58,360 nt of DNA from Acidobacteriaceae bacterium (GTDB taxonomy: Bacteria > Acidobacteriota > Terriglobia > Terriglobales > Acidobacteriaceae). Position numbers and translations under genes: made by a program. Under the pieces are notes generated by a model. That model ran no database searches. It was not told the origin of the DNA and was given only the letters and a program-made list of their open reading frames with translations. The stretch covers positions 6,772 through 65,131 of the forward strand of contig PMWW01000152.1 in the NCBI GenBank assembly GCA_003165795.1, read 5' to 3'. Below are positions 1-9,520 of the stretch, one piece after another. How positions within the stretch are numbered: the first letter of the stretch is position 1; every line of letters starts with the position of its first letter.

Positions 1-252
1 AAGCAGATGAAGACCGGCAAAATCGAAATCACAGCGCACAATCATAACTTCGCCGTCGATCCCGACTCCCTGAAGCAGAGCGAAGTGGACCTGACGCACA
101 TCGACCTGAATGACAACACGCTGGAGGGCTTGCGGCATCGCTCGCTGCCGCTGTTCAGTGTGCAATATCATCCCGAGGCCGCTCCCGGCCCGCACGATTC
201 ACACTACCTGTTCAAGGATTTTGTGAGCATGATGGAGGAGTGGAAGAAGTGA
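1..252 (+). CDS. carA: Carbamoyl-phosphate synthase small subunit, 3' end only
   Basis: This is the C-terminal 83 residues of the glutaminase subunit of carbamoyl-phosphate synthase, which supplies ammonia to CarB for arginine and pyrimidine synthesis. The class I glutamine amidotransferase end is visible: an HNHNFAVD segment, then [15 protein letters not shown], which carries the His and Glu of the Cys-His-Glu triad (the Cys lies upstream of the window). The reading frame is open from base 1, so the gene is cut only by the window edge. The stop TGA at 250-252 overlaps a GTG start of the next gene as GTGA. The last codons also form the GGAGGA ribosome site (234-239) of that next gene, so the two are translationally linked. 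The normal partner carB follows only after two inserted genes. Confidence 0.95.
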   Translation, partial: KQMKTGKIEITAHNHNFAVDPDSLKQSEVDLTHIDLNDNTLEGLRHRSLPLFSVQYHPEAAPGPHDSHYLFKDFVSMMEEWKK

Positions 253-1268
253 CTTCTCGTGCTGTGGGTCTGAATGGGTGGGCTAAGGCTGTTCATGGAG
301 CCTTTGAGGAGTTCCTTCCCGCGGAGTTAACCCACCTTGACGATCTCCAAACTGCAATTCCTCGGATCGCAAAAGACGAGGAGCTAGTAGCCGCGATCGC
401 CAGGTCTGTTAGGAAGATTCCTACCGGACATAAGGTGTTGCTTGGCGACGCCCGCGAGATGGATCTTCCGGACGATAGTGTCCAGTTGGTCCTCACGTCG
501 CCACCTTATTGGACGTTGAAAGAATATCGGGAGACGACAGGTCAGATGGGCCACATTTCGTCATACGACGAATTCATCGAACAGCTGGATCGAGTCTGGC
601 GGAAATGCTACCGTTCATTAGTTCCAGGGGGAAGACTGATATGCGTGGTCGGCGATGTGTGTCTTTCTCGCAGAAAAAATGACGGCCGACACACCGTCGT
701 TCCTTTGCACGCGTCCATTCAAGAAAGCTGTCGTAAGATCGGATTCGACAACTTGGCGCCGATTATCTGGCACAAGATTGCAAATGCTGCTCACGAAGTG
801 GAAAACGGCGGCGGCGGTTTCTTGGGAAAACCTTACGAACCAAATGCGGTCGTTAAGAACGATATCGAATTCATCCTGATGGAGCGCAAGTCCGGGGGAT
901 ATAGAGCTCCGGAGCCTGCGACACGCATTCTTAGCCTGATTGGGACCGAAGATCACAAGCTTTGGTTTCAACAGATCTGGACAGGAGTCACTGGAGCTTC
1001 GACCCGCTCCCATCCAGCGCCATACCCGCTCGTACTTGCGGATCGACTAGTTCGAATGTTTAGCTTTGTTGGCGACACCGTGCTTGATCCCTTCCTGGGA
1101 ACGGGAACCACGACGGTTGCGGCGGCCTTGGCAGGACGCAACAGTATCGGCATTGAGATTGATCCGCACTACCTCAACGGTGCAGTAAGCCGAATTAGGG
1201 AAGAGACAACGTCCTTGTTTCACCAGGTCAAGATTGAAGTTAATGAGCTCAAGGAAGATGGAGTTTAA
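249..1268 (+). CDS. DNA methyltransferase (beta-class, TSPPY), modification subunit of an XhoI-like system
   Basis: This is an S-adenosylmethionine-dependent amino-methyltransferase of about 339 residues. The catalytic motif IV TSPPY (residues 83-87) precedes the cofactor motif [11 protein letters not shown] (about 278-288). That is the permuted beta-class order, and an S/TPPY motif is most often N4-cytosine but can also be N6-adenine. No separate target-recognition motif can be named by eye. GTG 249 was chosen because GGAGGA at 234-239 sits nine bases before it; GTG 240 is the alternative. The frame overlaps carA by four bases and overlaps the restriction gene that follows. The role is to protect host sites from the adjacent endonuclease. 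Codons look AT-richer than those of carA and carB, which suggests transfer. The target base and site are not visible from the sequence. Confidence 0.9.
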   Translation: MTSRAVGLNGWAKAVHGAFEEFLPAELTHLDDLQTAIPRIAKDEELVAAIARSVRKIPTGHKVLLGDAREMDLPDDSVQLVLTSPPYWTLKEYRETTGQMGHISSYDEFIEQLDRVWRKCYRSLVPGGRLICVVGDVCLSRRKNDGRHTVVPLHASIQESCRKIGFDNLAPIIWHKIANAAHEVENGGGGFLGKPYEPNAVVKNDIEFILMERKSGGYRAPEPATRILSLIGTEDHKLWFQQIWTGVTGASTRSHPAPYPLVLADRLVRMFSFVGDTVLDPFLGTGTTTVAAALAGRNSIGIEIDPHYLNGAVSRIREETTSLFHQVKIEVNELKEDGV

Positions 1269-1989
1269 CCCAAATCTCGATCAGAGACTTCGTATGGCGA
1301 TCCAAGCGTTTTGGGCGACGCGGGAATCTCAAGCCGGGAAGCAGGGTACGAAGGGTGGAATCCGTGATGCTGGTTTTCGGAGCGCAGTTACGGGTGGAGC
1401 GCAGATGAACGGTTTCATATCCGTAATCCGAGACCTCCTAGAAGAAAGCGGAATTGGGAAACCGGTCATTTTTACCGAGCGTTCAGTGGAGTTGCCCGGC
1501 TGGTTCAGGCCCGAGAAAAAGTGGGATCTCTTGGTTGTAGTCGATAGCTGCTTGATTGCGGCAATTGAATTCAAGTCACAAGTTGGATCGTTTGGAAACA
1601 ACTACAACAATAGAACGGAAGAAGCATTAGGGAGCGCTACGGATATTTGGGCGGCTTACAGGGAAGGTGCTTTCAAGCCGTCGGTCAGACCGTGGTTGGG
1701 ATACCTCATGCTACTGGAGGAAGCGCCAGACTCTACTCGTCCCGTCCGCGCGCAAGAGCCCCATTTCAAAGTTTTCGAGGAGTTTAGAAGCGCTTCCTAT
1801 GCGAAACGGTATGAAATTTTGCTCACGAAGCTCGTTCGCGAACGGCTTTACGATTCAGCGTGCTTTCTGCTGTCAAGTCGTGAAAGCAGCCCTTCCGGTG
1901 AATACCGCGAGCCAGCGCCAGAACTTAGCTTCGAGAATTTCATCACTTCTTTGATGGCAAGGGCCATCGCTTGCAAGAAGAGTTCCTAA
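1258..1989 (+). CDS. Type II restriction endonuclease, XhoI/PaeR7I family
   Basis: The protein is about 243 residues and matches the XhoI/PaeR7I family by the block AAIEFKSQVGSFGNN followed by NNRTEEALG. The catalytic PD-(D/E)xK pattern is D90 in KKWDLLVV and E104-F-K106. Family members cut CTCGAG between C and T, and that specificity is inferred here, not shown. ATG 1258 overlaps the methyltransferase stop (ATGGAGTTTAA). Upstream alternatives are ATG 1243 and TTG 1234, and the family usually starts close to the LRMAIQAFWATRE segment. The stop lies six bases before carB, so the gene is read in the same direction as, and probably together with, the car genes. The length agrees with PaeR7I-like enzymes, and no frameshift or missing active-site residue is seen. 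Confidence 0.9.
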   Translation: MEFNPNLDQRLRMAIQAFWATRESQAGKQGTKGGIRDAGFRSAVTGGAQMNGFISVIRDLLEESGIGKPVIFTERSVELPGWFRPEKKWDLLVVVDSCLIAAIEFKSQVGSFGNNYNNRTEEALGSATDIWAAYREGAFKPSVRPWLGYLMLLEEAPDSTRPVRAQEPHFKVFEEFRSASYAKRYEILLTKLVRERLYDSACFLLSSRESSPSGEYREPAPELSFENFITSLMARAIACKKSS

Positions 1990-1995
1990 GATCAT

Positions 1996-4900
1996 ATGCC
2001 ACGCCGCAACGACATCGCGAAAGTACTTATCATCGGCTCCGGGCCGATCGTCATTGGACAGTCGGCTGAGTTCGACTATTCGGGCGCGCAGGCCTGCAAG
2101 GCCCTGCGCTCAGAAGGCTACGAGGTGGTGTTGGCCAACTCCAATCCGGCCACCATCATGACCGACCCGGAGATGGCCGACCGCACCTATATCGAGCCAC
2201 TCACCCGCACCTACCTGGAAGAGATCATCCGCATTGAAGCCGAGATGCTGAGCGCGAGCGGAAATCCCGGTATCTTTGCGCTGCTGCCAACCGTCGGCGG
2301 ACAGACCGCTCTGAACCTTGCAGTCGAGTTGGCTGACGGCGGCGTGCTGGAGAAGTACGGCGTGCAACTTATCGGCGCGCAGCTCGGCGCCATCAAGAAG
2401 GCTGAAGACCGCCTGCTGTTCAAAGATGCGATGACGGCCATCGGACTGGACGTCCCGAAATCTTCGCTGGTCAACAATCTGAAAGACGGAATTGACTTCA
2501 GCAGCAAGATCGGTTTCCCGGTGATCCTGCGGCCGTCGTTCACCCTCGGGGGCACCGGCGGCGGCATCGCCTACAACCGCGAAGAACTGCTGGAATTGCT
2601 GGCCCGCGGCCTCGATCTCTCGCCCGTCCACGAAGTGCTGCTGGAAGAGTCCGTGCTCGGATGGAAAGAGTACGAGCTGGAGCTGATGCGCGACCTGGCC
2701 GACAACGTCATCGTCATCTGCTCCATCGAAAACTTCGATCCCATGGGCACGCACACCGGCGACTCCATCACCGTGGCGCCGGCGCAGACGCTTACCGATC
2801 GCGAATATCAGGCCATGCGCGACGCCGCCATCGCGGTCATTCGCGAGATCGGGGTCGAGACCGGCGGATCGAACATCCAGTTCGCGGTCGATCCCCACAA
2901 CGGACGCATGGTGGTCATCGAGATGAATCCGCGCGTCTCACGCTCATCGGCGCTGGCGTCGAAGGCAACCGGATTCCCCATCGCCAAGATCGCCGCTAAG
3001 CTGGCGGTCGGCTACACACTCGACGAAATCACCAACGACATCACGCGCAAGACGCCTGCCTGCTTCGAGCCGACGCTGGACTATGTCGTGGTCAAGATTC
3101 CCAAGTGGCAGTTCGAAAAATTTCCCGGCGCGGACGAATCGCTCGGCCCGCAAATGAAATCCGTGGGCGAAGTCATGGCCATCGGTCGCACCTTCAAGCA
3201 GGCGCTGCTGAAAGGTGTGCGTTCACTGGAGACGGGCAGGAAGGCCACCGCCGAGGACATCGAGCCACGCATCCTGACCAAGCGCCTGGTAACGCCGCAT
3301 CCCGAGCGGCTGCAATACATTCGCTACGCGCTTTCTCAGGGAATGACGGTGCGCGAGATCGCGAAAATGACCAACATCGATCCCTGGTTCCTGCATCAGC
3401 TTAAAGAGATCGCAGATGTGCAAGCGAAGCTGGGGACCGAGCCGATCGATGCCGAGCGTTTGCGCGAGATCAAGCGCATGGGCTTCTCCGACGCCCGTCT
3501 TGGCGAGGCTTTGCGGATGAAAGATGGTTGGGCCGCCAGCGAGAAGATCCATCAGTTGCGCAAGGAGCACAACGTCCGCCCGGTGTTCAAGCGAGTCGAC
3601 ACTTGCGCCGCTGAGTTTGAAAGCTACACGCCTTATCTCTACTCCACCTACGAGGAAGAGGACGAAGCGGCGCCGACGGACCGCAAGAAAGTCATCATTC
3701 TGGGCAGCGGGCCCAACCGCATCGGGCAGGGCATCGAATTCGATTATTGCTGCTGCCATGCGGCATTCGCGCTGCGCGATGACGGCTTCGAGACCATCAT
3801 GGTCAACTGCAATCCCGAGACCGTCTCCACCGATTACGACACCAGCGATCGCCTGTACTTTGAACCATTAACCTACGAAGACGTCATGGCGGTGTATGAG
3901 CACGAGGCCCAGGGGGGTGCGGAAATAGGCGTGATCGTGCAGTTTGGCGGGCAGACGCCGTTGAATCTCGCGCTGCCGCTCAAGGCAGCGGGCGTGCCCA
4001 TTATTGGGACATCGCCCGAGTGTATCGATCTCGCCGAAGATCGCCGACGCTTTGGCAAGCTGCTGGAGGAGCTTTCGATTCCGCAGCCGCGTGGAGCAAC
4101 TGCAGCCAACGTTGAGGAAGCCGTGGCCAACGCCAACCGCATCGCTTATCCGGTGCTGGTGCGGCCGTCGTACGTTCTGGGCGGGCGGGCCATGGTTCTC
4201 GCCTACGATGACGAGTCGCTCATCCACTACATGAAGGAAGCGGTGGAATATTCGCAGGAGCGGCCAGTGCTGATCGACCACTTCCTGGAGTCGGCGACCG
4301 AGGTCGACGTGGATGCCCTCTCTGATGGTGAGGACGTTGTGATCGGCGGCATCATGCAACACATCGAGGAGGCCGGGATCCACTCCGGCGACTCGTCGTG
4401 CGTGCTGCCGGCAGTGGACATTCCTAAGCATCTGCTCAATACCATTCGCGAATACACTTTCCAGCTGGCGCGCGCGCTGAAGGTCATCGGCCTGATGAAC
4501 GTGCAGTACGCCATTCAGCGTAATCGGGTTTATGTTATCGAGGTCAACCCGCGCGCCTCGCGCACTGTGCCTTACGTCTCCAAGGCGACGGGCGTACCGT
4601 TGGCGAAGATTGCTGCGCGTCTGATGACTGGCCGCAAGCTGCGCGAGTTTCTGCCCGAGAACATCAAGCGCGGCACCGATCTCGACACCGGCAACTTCTA
4701 TTTCGTGAAGTCACCGGTATTCCCCTGGGGAAAATTTCCCGGCGTCGACACCGTGCTGGGACCGGAAATGAAATCGACCGGCGAAGTCATGGGCGTGGCC
4801 GACAACTTCGGCGAGGCATTCGCGAAGGCGCAAGCCGCGGCCGGACAGATGCTGCCGATTACGGGGACGGTCTTCATGAGCGGCAACGAGCGCGACAAGC

Positions 4901-5277
4901 CGTTCATGCCGGAGTTAGGCAAGCGCTTTGTCGAGCTGGGCTTTAGCATCGTGGCCACGCACGGGACGGCGCGGGTGCTGGAAGAAGCCGGCTTGCGGGT
5001 CGAGCGGGTCTATAAAGTCAAAGAAGGCCGGCCCAACGTTGTGGACCTGATCAAAGGTGAGCGCATTCACCTGATTATCAACACGCCGCACGGAGTCGAG
5101 CCGTGGTTCGACGAAAAGGCGATTCGCCGTGCCGCCGTGACCGCACGCATCCCGACGATTACCACGCTCTCAGCGGCTCGCGCGGCTTGCGAAGGCATTG
5201 CGGCCTTGCAACGGGGAGAAGCCAAGGTCTACGCGCTGCAGCAGTTGCATGTGGAGCGAGAGGCGGCGGCGAAGTGA
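1996..5277 (+). CDS. carB: Carbamoyl-phosphate synthase large subunit
   Basis: This is the full-length (1093 residues) ammonia-dependent synthetase. It makes carbamoyl phosphate from bicarbonate, two ATP and ammonia passed from CarA. Both homologous halves are present, each with a Rossmann-like pre-ATP-grasp start ([11 protein letters not shown] near residue 12 and [12 protein letters not shown] in the middle), an ATP-grasp domain with a Gly-rich loop (GGTGGG in the first half), and [18 protein letters not shown] or its second-half counterpart [18 protein letters not shown]. The C-terminal 150 residues are the MGS-like allosteric domain where UMP and ornithine act in studied enzymes. It starts six bases after the restriction gene stop, so it appears to depend on read-through from the carA side or on a promoter inside the inserted pair. 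No defect is seen. Confidence 0.98.
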   Translation: MPRRNDIAKVLIIGSGPIVIGQSAEFDYSGAQACKALRSEGYEVVLANSNPATIMTDPEMADRTYIEPLTRTYLEEIIRIEAEMLSASGNPGIFALLPTVGGQTALNLAVELADGGVLEKYGVQLIGAQLGAIKKAEDRLLFKDAMTAIGLDVPKSSLVNNLKDGIDFSSKIGFPVILRPSFTLGGTGGGIAYNREELLELLARGLDLSPVHEVLLEESVLGWKEYELELMRDLADNVIVICSIENFDPMGTHTGDSITVAPAQTLTDREYQAMRDAAIAVIREIGVETGGSNIQFAVDPHNGRMVVIEMNPRVSRSSALASKATGFPIAKIAAKLAVGYTLDEITNDITRKTPACFEPTLDYVVVKIPKWQFEKFPGADESLGPQMKSVGEVMAIGRTFKQALLKGVRSLETGRKATAEDIEPRILTKRLVTPHPERLQYIRYALSQGMTVREIAKMTNIDPWFLHQLKEIADVQAKLGTEPIDAERLREIKRMGFSDARLGEALRMKDGWAASEKIHQLRKEHNVRPVFKRVDTCAAEFESYTPYLYSTYEEEDEAAPTDRKKVIILGSGPNRIGQGIEFDYCCCHAAFALRDDGFETIMVNCNPETVSTDYDTSDRLYFEPLTYEDVMAVYEHEAQGGAEIGVIVQFGGQTPLNLALPLKAAGVPIIGTSPECIDLAEDRRRFGKLLEELSIPQPRGATAANVEEAVANANRIAYPVLVRPSYVLGGRAMVLAYDDESLIHYMKEAVEYSQERPVLIDHFLESATEVDVDALSDGEDVVIGGIMQHIEEAGIHSGDSSCVLPAVDIPKHLLNTIREYTFQLARALKVIGLMNVQYAIQRNRVYVIEVNPRASRTVPYVSKATGVPLAKIAARLMTGRKLREFLPENIKRGTDLDTGNFYFVKSPVFPWGKFPGVDTVLGPEMKSTGEVMGVADNFGEAFAKAQAAAGQMLPITGTVFMSGNERDKPFMPELGKRFVELGFSIVATHGTARVLEEAGLRVERVYKVKEGRPNVVDLIKGERIHLIINTPHGVEPWFDEKAIRRAAVTARIPTITTLSAARAACEGIAALQRGEAKVYALQQLHVEREAAAK

Positions 5278-5302
5278 TCAGCACTGATCGATACCCTTGG
5301 GA

Positions 5303-5336
5303 TTGACCATTATTCTGACTATTGGTTAAAATAATG
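5303..5336 (+). promoter_or_regulatory. Promoter and possible operator of the first VapBC pair
   Basis: TTGACC (5303-5308) and TAAAAT (5327-5332) are spaced 18 bases, a good sigma-70-type pair. CATTATT (5309-5315) and AATAATG (5330-5336) form an inverted repeat that overlaps the -10 box, as expected for an operator bound by an autoregulating antitoxin. AAGGGG (5341-5346) is the ribosome site for ATG 5350. The operator role is inference. Confidence 0.55.
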
Positions 5337-5349
5337 AGCCAAGGGGTTC

Positions 5350-5598
5350 ATGATGCAGGAAGTCGCTATCTCGGAATTTAAGGCCAAATGCCTCTCATTG
5401 CTGCAGCAAGTTTCCAAAACGAAGGAACCAATTCGCGTAACGCGGTTCGGCAAGCCTGTTGCCGACGTTGTCCCGCCGGCAGAGGTTCAAGTCGATCGCA
5501 ACGCTTGGATCGGCTCCGGGCACGCAACCGCCAAAATCCTCGGCGACATCGTTTCTCCAGCCAGCGAGCCGGAGGAGTGGGAGGCGCTGCGCGGTTGA
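5350..5598 (+). CDS. Antitoxin, Phd/YefM family (VapB-type partner)
   Basis: This 82-residue protein has the Phd/YefM N-terminal DNA-binding fold (VAISEFKAKCLSLLQQVSKT, then PIRVTRFGKPVADVVP) and a short acidic tail (EPEEWEALRG) that would wrap around the toxin. ATG 5350 and ATG 5353 are equally possible starts, with the ribosome site AAGGGG just upstream. Its TGA overlaps the TTG start of the PIN-domain toxin, so the two are translationally coupled. The pair sits directly downstream of carB with its own promoter. The antitoxin normally neutralises the toxin and represses the operon. Family assignment is confident; the pairing is supported by the overlap. Confidence 0.88.
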   Translation: MMQEVAISEFKAKCLSLLQQVSKTKEPIRVTRFGKPVADVVPPAEVQVDRNAWIGSGHATAKILGDIVSPASEPEEWEALRG

Positions 5599-5981
5599 GA
5601 CTCTTGCTCGACACGCATATCTGGCTCTGGGCTTACCTGGAGCCGCGGCGTTTACGGCCGCACCTTCTACGCGAGCTGCGCAACCCAGCCAACGAGCTTT
5701 GGCTGTCTCCAATCAGCACATGGGAAGCCCTGACTCTGCACCTCAAGGGCAGAATTCAGCTGCCCAACGACATCGAGGGCTGGTTGCGCGATGCTACTCT
5801 TCCTCTGCGGGAAGCTCGGTTGACCCACGAAATCGCGCTGGCGGCCAGCCGTCTTTCACTGCACCCTGACCCGGCCGATCGATTTCTGGCAGCTACAGCC
5901 CAAGTTCTCGATCTGGTATTGGCTACAGCCGATCAGCGCCTGCTAGGCGTGGCCGAAATTCGCACGCTGGGGAACCGATAA
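5595..5981 (+). CDS. vapC: VapC-type PIN-domain toxin
   Basis: This is a 128-residue PIN-domain ribonuclease. The start LLLDTHIWLW is typical of VapC toxins paired with Phd-type antitoxins. The acidic metal-binding residues are D6, E44 (STWEALTL), D95 (DPADRFLAA) and D113 (ATADQRLL), so the active site is complete. The TTG at 5595 was chosen because it overlaps the antitoxin stop and gives a start just before the first beta strand; TTG 5604 is possible. VapC toxins cut specific RNAs, often tRNA or rRNA; the target here is unknown. No membrane segment or signal peptide is present. Confidence 0.88.
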   Translation: MRLLLDTHIWLWAYLEPRRLRPHLLRELRNPANELWLSPISTWEALTLHLKGRIQLPNDIEGWLRDATLPLREARLTHEIALAASRLSLHPDPADRFLAATAQVLDLVLATADQRLLGVAEIRTLGNR

Positions 5982-6054
5982 GGTCGATGCGGTTGAACGG
6001 AGCAGCCGAGTGGAACCTCAATGAGTGTTATGGCCTGTTATCGCCAACGATGGT

Positions 6055-6243
6055 CTACTTCAGCCCAAACGCAAACCGCATGACCAAATAGAATCCCAGT
6101 AGATATATTGCGACGAAGGCAAATCTTCGCCTTGCCTCAGGAGTTTTCGGCCACCATAACCAAGTAGCTACGAAGCCCAGCAGTACGTGAGGAAAGACGA
6201 CGAGGATTTGCAGCCAGTGCGGCCAATCCGAGTACGGTCTCAT
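6055..6243 (-). CDS. Small two-helix membrane protein, unknown
   Basis: The predicted protein has 62 residues with two hydrophobic stretches (roughly residues 10-30 and 43-60), separated by a charged loop PKTPEARRRF that should face the cytoplasm. It starts at ATG 6243. I do not recognise the family. Codon use looks plausible, and the Trp-rich first helix (FVATWLWWPK) is typical of real short membrane proteins rather than chance frames. It stands alone between the VapBC pair and the aldolase gene, read in the opposite direction. A chance frame cannot be excluded at this length. Confidence 0.5.
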   Translation of the reverse strand: MRPYSDWPHWLQILVVFPHVLLGFVATWLWWPKTPEARRRFAFVAIYLLGFYLVMRFAFGLK

Positions 6244-6391
6244 CAGCTAGAAATCATAGTCGCACAGGCCCTTAGAAGCGAGGGATCAACACAGATGAGA
6301 ATAACTGTCGCAAAATCGCCTTATCGCTAGCGATAGCACCTTCCGTCCGCCTTCATCCTTCACCGTCCTATAATCACATTCGAGGACTTCT

Positions 6392-7474
6392 ATGCTTCTA
6401 CACGGAATTTTTCCTCCCATTACCACGCCGTTTTATCCCGACGGCAGAATTTACTTTCGCAAGCTGGAACAGAATGTTGAGCAATATTCGCGCACGCCTA
6501 TGACGGGCATCGTGGTTCAAGGCTCGACCGGCGAAGCCATCCTGCTGAGCGACGAAGAACGTCGCGAGGTACTGAAGTCGGCGCGCGAAGCCGCGGCCAA
6601 TGAAAAGGTTCTGATCGCAGGAACCGGAATTGAATCAGCTATCGAAACTCTGCGCCTGACCGAGTACGCCGCCGAACTCGGCTATGACATAGCCATGGTG
6701 CGGACGCCGCACTACTACAAAGGGCAGATGTCGAACCCGGCTAACATGCTGGCGTTTTACCGCTTCGTCTCTGATCGTTCGCCGCTACCGATCCTCATCT
6801 ATAACTTCCCGCAGGCCACTGGATACGACATCCCCGCTGAAGTAGTAGTTGAGCTTGCAGAGCACCCGAATCTGATCGGCATCAAAGAGTCGTCCGGCTC
6901 CATCGAGAAGGTGCAGAAGATGGTTGAGGGCACGCGTCACATCAAGAGACGTGCGACAGTGACAGAGACTTTTGCCCCCGTTACCGCGCGCATGGTAACA
7001 GCCGCTATGGCTGCTTCTGCCAGCGCCGAAGGCGGAGCTTTGGTAACCGTCGGGGCTTTAGTAGGAACCGCGGCGCCGAAGCCGTCGTCGGCGGGCGTCG
7101 CGGTTGTAGGCAGATTGAAGACGCGTCAGAAAGAAGTCGGCTTCCAGGTGCTGGTAGGTGCGGCGCAGAAGTTGCATCCTTCACTCGACGCGGGAGCGGT
7201 CGGTGCGATCCTGGCTTTTGCCGATTGCGCGCCGACAGCCTGCTACGAGATTTACGCCGCCTGGAAGGAGGGCGACGCGGCGCTGGCTCGCGAGAAGCAG
7301 GAGCGGATTGCCAAAGCCGCCGAACGGATCGTCGGCGGGCTGAGCATTCCCGGCGTGAAGTATGCGATGGATTACAACGGCTTCTTCGGCGGGACGGCGC
7401 GATTGCCCCTGTTGCCACTCACCGCGGACAAGAAAGCGGAAGTGGAGCAGTTGCTGGAGAACATCAGGAATTAG
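6392..7474 (+). CDS. Dihydrodipicolinate synthase/N-acetylneuraminate lyase family aldolase with an insert
   Basis: This is a class I Schiff-base aldolase or lyase of the DapA/NanA family with a TIM barrel. K165 in GIKESSG is the imine lysine, Y137 in YNFPQATG is the catalytic tyrosine, and QGSTGEA is the substrate loop. The protein has 360 residues, about 60 more than usual. The excess lies at about 183-245 and is an Ala/Val/Gly-rich stretch placed before the KEVGFQVLVGAA strand. The frame is continuous across it, so it is an insert rather than a frameshift. A TATAAT (6369-6374) and a GAGGA ribosome site (6382-6386) precede ATG 6392. The substrate cannot be read from sequence: true DapA activity is possible, but so are sugar-acid aldolase activities. 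Confidence 0.85.
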   Translation: MLLHGIFPPITTPFYPDGRIYFRKLEQNVEQYSRTPMTGIVVQGSTGEAILLSDEERREVLKSAREAAANEKVLIAGTGIESAIETLRLTEYAAELGYDIAMVRTPHYYKGQMSNPANMLAFYRFVSDRSPLPILIYNFPQATGYDIPAEVVVELAEHPNLIGIKESSGSIEKVQKMVEGTRHIKRRATVTETFAPVTARMVTAAMAASASAEGGALVTVGALVGTAAPKPSSAGVAVVGRLKTRQKEVGFQVLVGAAQKLHPSLDAGAVGAILAFADCAPTACYEIYAAWKEGDAALAREKQERIAKAAERIVGGLSIPGVKYAMDYNGFFGGTARLPLLPLTADKKAEVEQLLENIRN

Positions 7475-7570
7475 CGTTTGGGCAAAGCTGGTCTAGGCAT
7501 CGACGGGCGTATTCTGTAGAATGCGCTTTCTTTCTGGGCGGAACTCTTACGCAATCAAGGACGGCGCTTC

Positions 7571-8362
7571 ATGAAAGTCATTCGCTACCCGCTCTTAGCC
7601 GTTACACTTTGTTTGGTACTGGGCAGCTCTTTGCAGGCCAAGGATGCGCTTCCGCCGGTTAGCTGGCCCGCCGATAAGCCCCTGCTGCAATTCACGGTAA
7701 CCAAGGTGAATCACGTTGCCGGTTACGGAGGGCACCAGCAATATGTGCTGGATGTAGCTGTAACGAATTTGTCGGGCAAGAAAGTTCCTCAAGCGACATT
7801 CAGTTTTTATCTTTTCGACAAGAAGCAAATCAGAATCGGCCAAGGCTATCTGGATGTAACTAACGTTGCGCCCAACGAGACTGTGAAGATGCAGGTCACC
7901 GCGCAAACCATGGGTGCGCCGCTGACTTTCAGCGTCAATCCTCAACGCGTGCCGGCCGAATGGTCGAGTTTCGTCACTCTCAAGCCGGTCGCCGTCACCG
8001 TCTATTCCGTGCCTTCAGGCGCGAAGTTGAGCGTGGACAGCAAGGAGGTGGGCATCACGCCGATCGCGGCGCAGCTCACTCCGGGTAGTCACACGCTCAC
8101 ATTTGTGAAAGAGGGCTACAATCCGGGAACGTTTCCGTTGGTCATAGCGGCTGATCAGTTGTCGGGAGGCAGTGTCTCGTTCGAGCTGGGATCCGGAACT
8201 CATGACACTATCGAGTTGCGCGACGGCACAGTAGTGAATGGTGACTTGCAATCCATCGACGCGACCCAGGTAATCGTGACCGTTGGAGGCAATCCGCAGA
8301 AGTTCGATCGGAATCAAGTGAAGAAAATCTTGCTGATCGAACGGGAAGAACCGAAACCGTAG
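7571..8362 (+). CDS. Secreted PEGA-domain protein
   Basis: This 263-residue exported protein has an N-terminal signal peptide (hydrophobic LLAVTLCLVLGSS, cleavage likely after LQA). Residues 40-140 look like a beta-sandwich. A PEGA domain follows (VTVYSVPSGAKLSVDSKEVG, then LTPGSHTLTFVKEGY), a fold usually found in surface proteins. The tail (IELRDGTVVNGDL to NQVKKILLIERE) resembles the short beta-rich module that ends many such acidobacterial proteins. No enzyme motif is seen. It follows the aldolase gene by 96 bases on the same strand, with no obvious shared function. The role is unknown; structural or wall-binding is likely. Confidence 0.8.
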   Translation: MKVIRYPLLAVTLCLVLGSSLQAKDALPPVSWPADKPLLQFTVTKVNHVAGYGGHQQYVLDVAVTNLSGKKVPQATFSFYLFDKKQIRIGQGYLDVTNVAPNETVKMQVTAQTMGAPLTFSVNPQRVPAEWSSFVTLKPVAVTVYSVPSGAKLSVDSKEVGITPIAAQLTPGSHTLTFVKEGYNPGTFPLVIAADQLSGGSVSFELGSGTHDTIELRDGTVVNGDLQSIDATQVIVTVGGNPQKFDRNQVKKILLIEREEPKP

Positions 8363-8455
8363 AAGTTAGAGTGCCATCAAGCGCCAACTTGGCTCTCAAG
8401 AAAGTTTACGGGCGCAGCCGAAGCCGCGCCCTATCTAGCTAGAACTTCAGAACCG

Positions 8456-9346
8456 TTATGAGGCGCGTTTCTTCTTATTCTGGCCATTCGCCTTTCCGGC
8501 ACCCGGTCCGATTCCGCCGCGCTTGGGACTATCCAGCAGTGTCTTGTCGGCGCTGACCAGATTTCCAACGCCTTCGCGATTGCGCTGGCCGGCCATATTA
8601 GGCTGCTGCGGCTGCTTCTCGCCGCCGCCCGGCCGAGGTGTCGCCGGGACGTCGAGTTCGCGGTGATGCGAACTCTTTTGGCGTTTGGCCACATCCCCAG
8701 CGTCCTGAGTATCTGACTTTGACTGCTTCCCGCCGCGTTGCTGGCGCGACTGCTCGTCGTGATGCAGGTCGAGCGGATGGGTCCCCGGATCTTCGCCCTC
8801 GGTCTCACCGGTCCTGGGATCGACAATAAACAGCAGGTCCGACAGATCGCTGGCATGCTCTTCCTCTTCGCTCAGGATGTGCTCGATCATCACTCGCGTG
8901 GTGGGATCGTGGTCGGCGAAGTGGCGAATCATCTTCGAGTAAACCTCGATGACGATGCGTTCGGCAATCAGGTCCTCCTTGATCATGTCGGCCAGTGTCT
9001 TACCCTCGGCGTACTGCGAGGCTGACCGCTGCAGAAGCGAGGCTGGATTGAAGTCGGGTTTTCCACCCAACTGCTGGATGCGCTCGGCGATCTCGTCGGC
9101 GTGCTCGCGCTCGGCATCGGCGTGCTCTTTGAATTCGTCGCGCACGGCCGTTCCGTGAACTCCCGTCGCCATGAAGTAGTGATGCATATAGCGCAGCACG
9201 CATACGATCTCGGTGGCCAGCGCCTCATTCAGAATGGAAATAGTATGTTCGACGTCTCCTTGGTAGGAAGCCGTTACCGCTCCGTCTTCAATCTTCTGGG
9301 CAGCGCGTTTGCGTATTTCTTCCACATCGGTGACAAAACTTGGCAT
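8456..9346 (-). CDS. Ferritin-like di-iron protein with a charged tail
   Basis: Residues 20-175 form a four-helix ferritin-like domain of the bacterioferritin type. The di-iron ligands are all visible: E46, E79 with H82 (ExxH), E129, and E161 with H164 (ExxH). The expected role is iron oxidation/storage or protection from peroxide. The last 110 residues are a low-complexity, hydrophilic tail rich in Gln, Lys, Gly and Pro that ends in NKKKRAS, unusual for a ferritin and possibly DNA- or surface-binding. ATG 9346 was chosen because GGGAGG lies upstream of it; a longer frame reaches back to 9478 but has no typical start region. The gene is followed by nothing on its strand. Confidence 0.88.
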   Translation of the reverse strand: MPSFVTDVEEIRKRAAQKIEDGAVTASYQGDVEHTISILNEALATEIVCVLRYMHHYFMATGVHGTAVRDEFKEHADAEREHADEIAERIQQLGGKPDFNPASLLQRSASQYAEGKTLADMIKEDLIAERIVIEVYSKMIRHFADHDPTTRVMIEHILSEEEEHASDLSDLLFIVDPRTGETEGEDPGTHPLDLHHDEQSRQQRGGKQSKSDTQDAGDVAKRQKSSHHRELDVPATPRPGGGEKQPQQPNMAGQRNREGVGNLVSADKTLLDSPKRGGIGPGAGKANGQNKKKRAS

Positions 9347-9520
9347 CAGAATTTCGACCTCCCACGAAGCTACCGCCCTCGCTGCGAGCACAAGTTCGCG
9401 CCCACCGGAGCGATTGACGGTGCGTGCTGTTGGATTCCAGGTTGCCCCATATGGATGCATCAAAGCGGACCGCAGCAACAGGTAATCCCCAGCAATGGGC
9501 CGTAGGTTCCCGCGCTCGGG

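Noticed and set aside
2110-2898. Long open frames on the minus strand inside carB
   Set aside because: They mirror the GC-rich codons of carB and have no family resemblance; carB itself is a confident gene.
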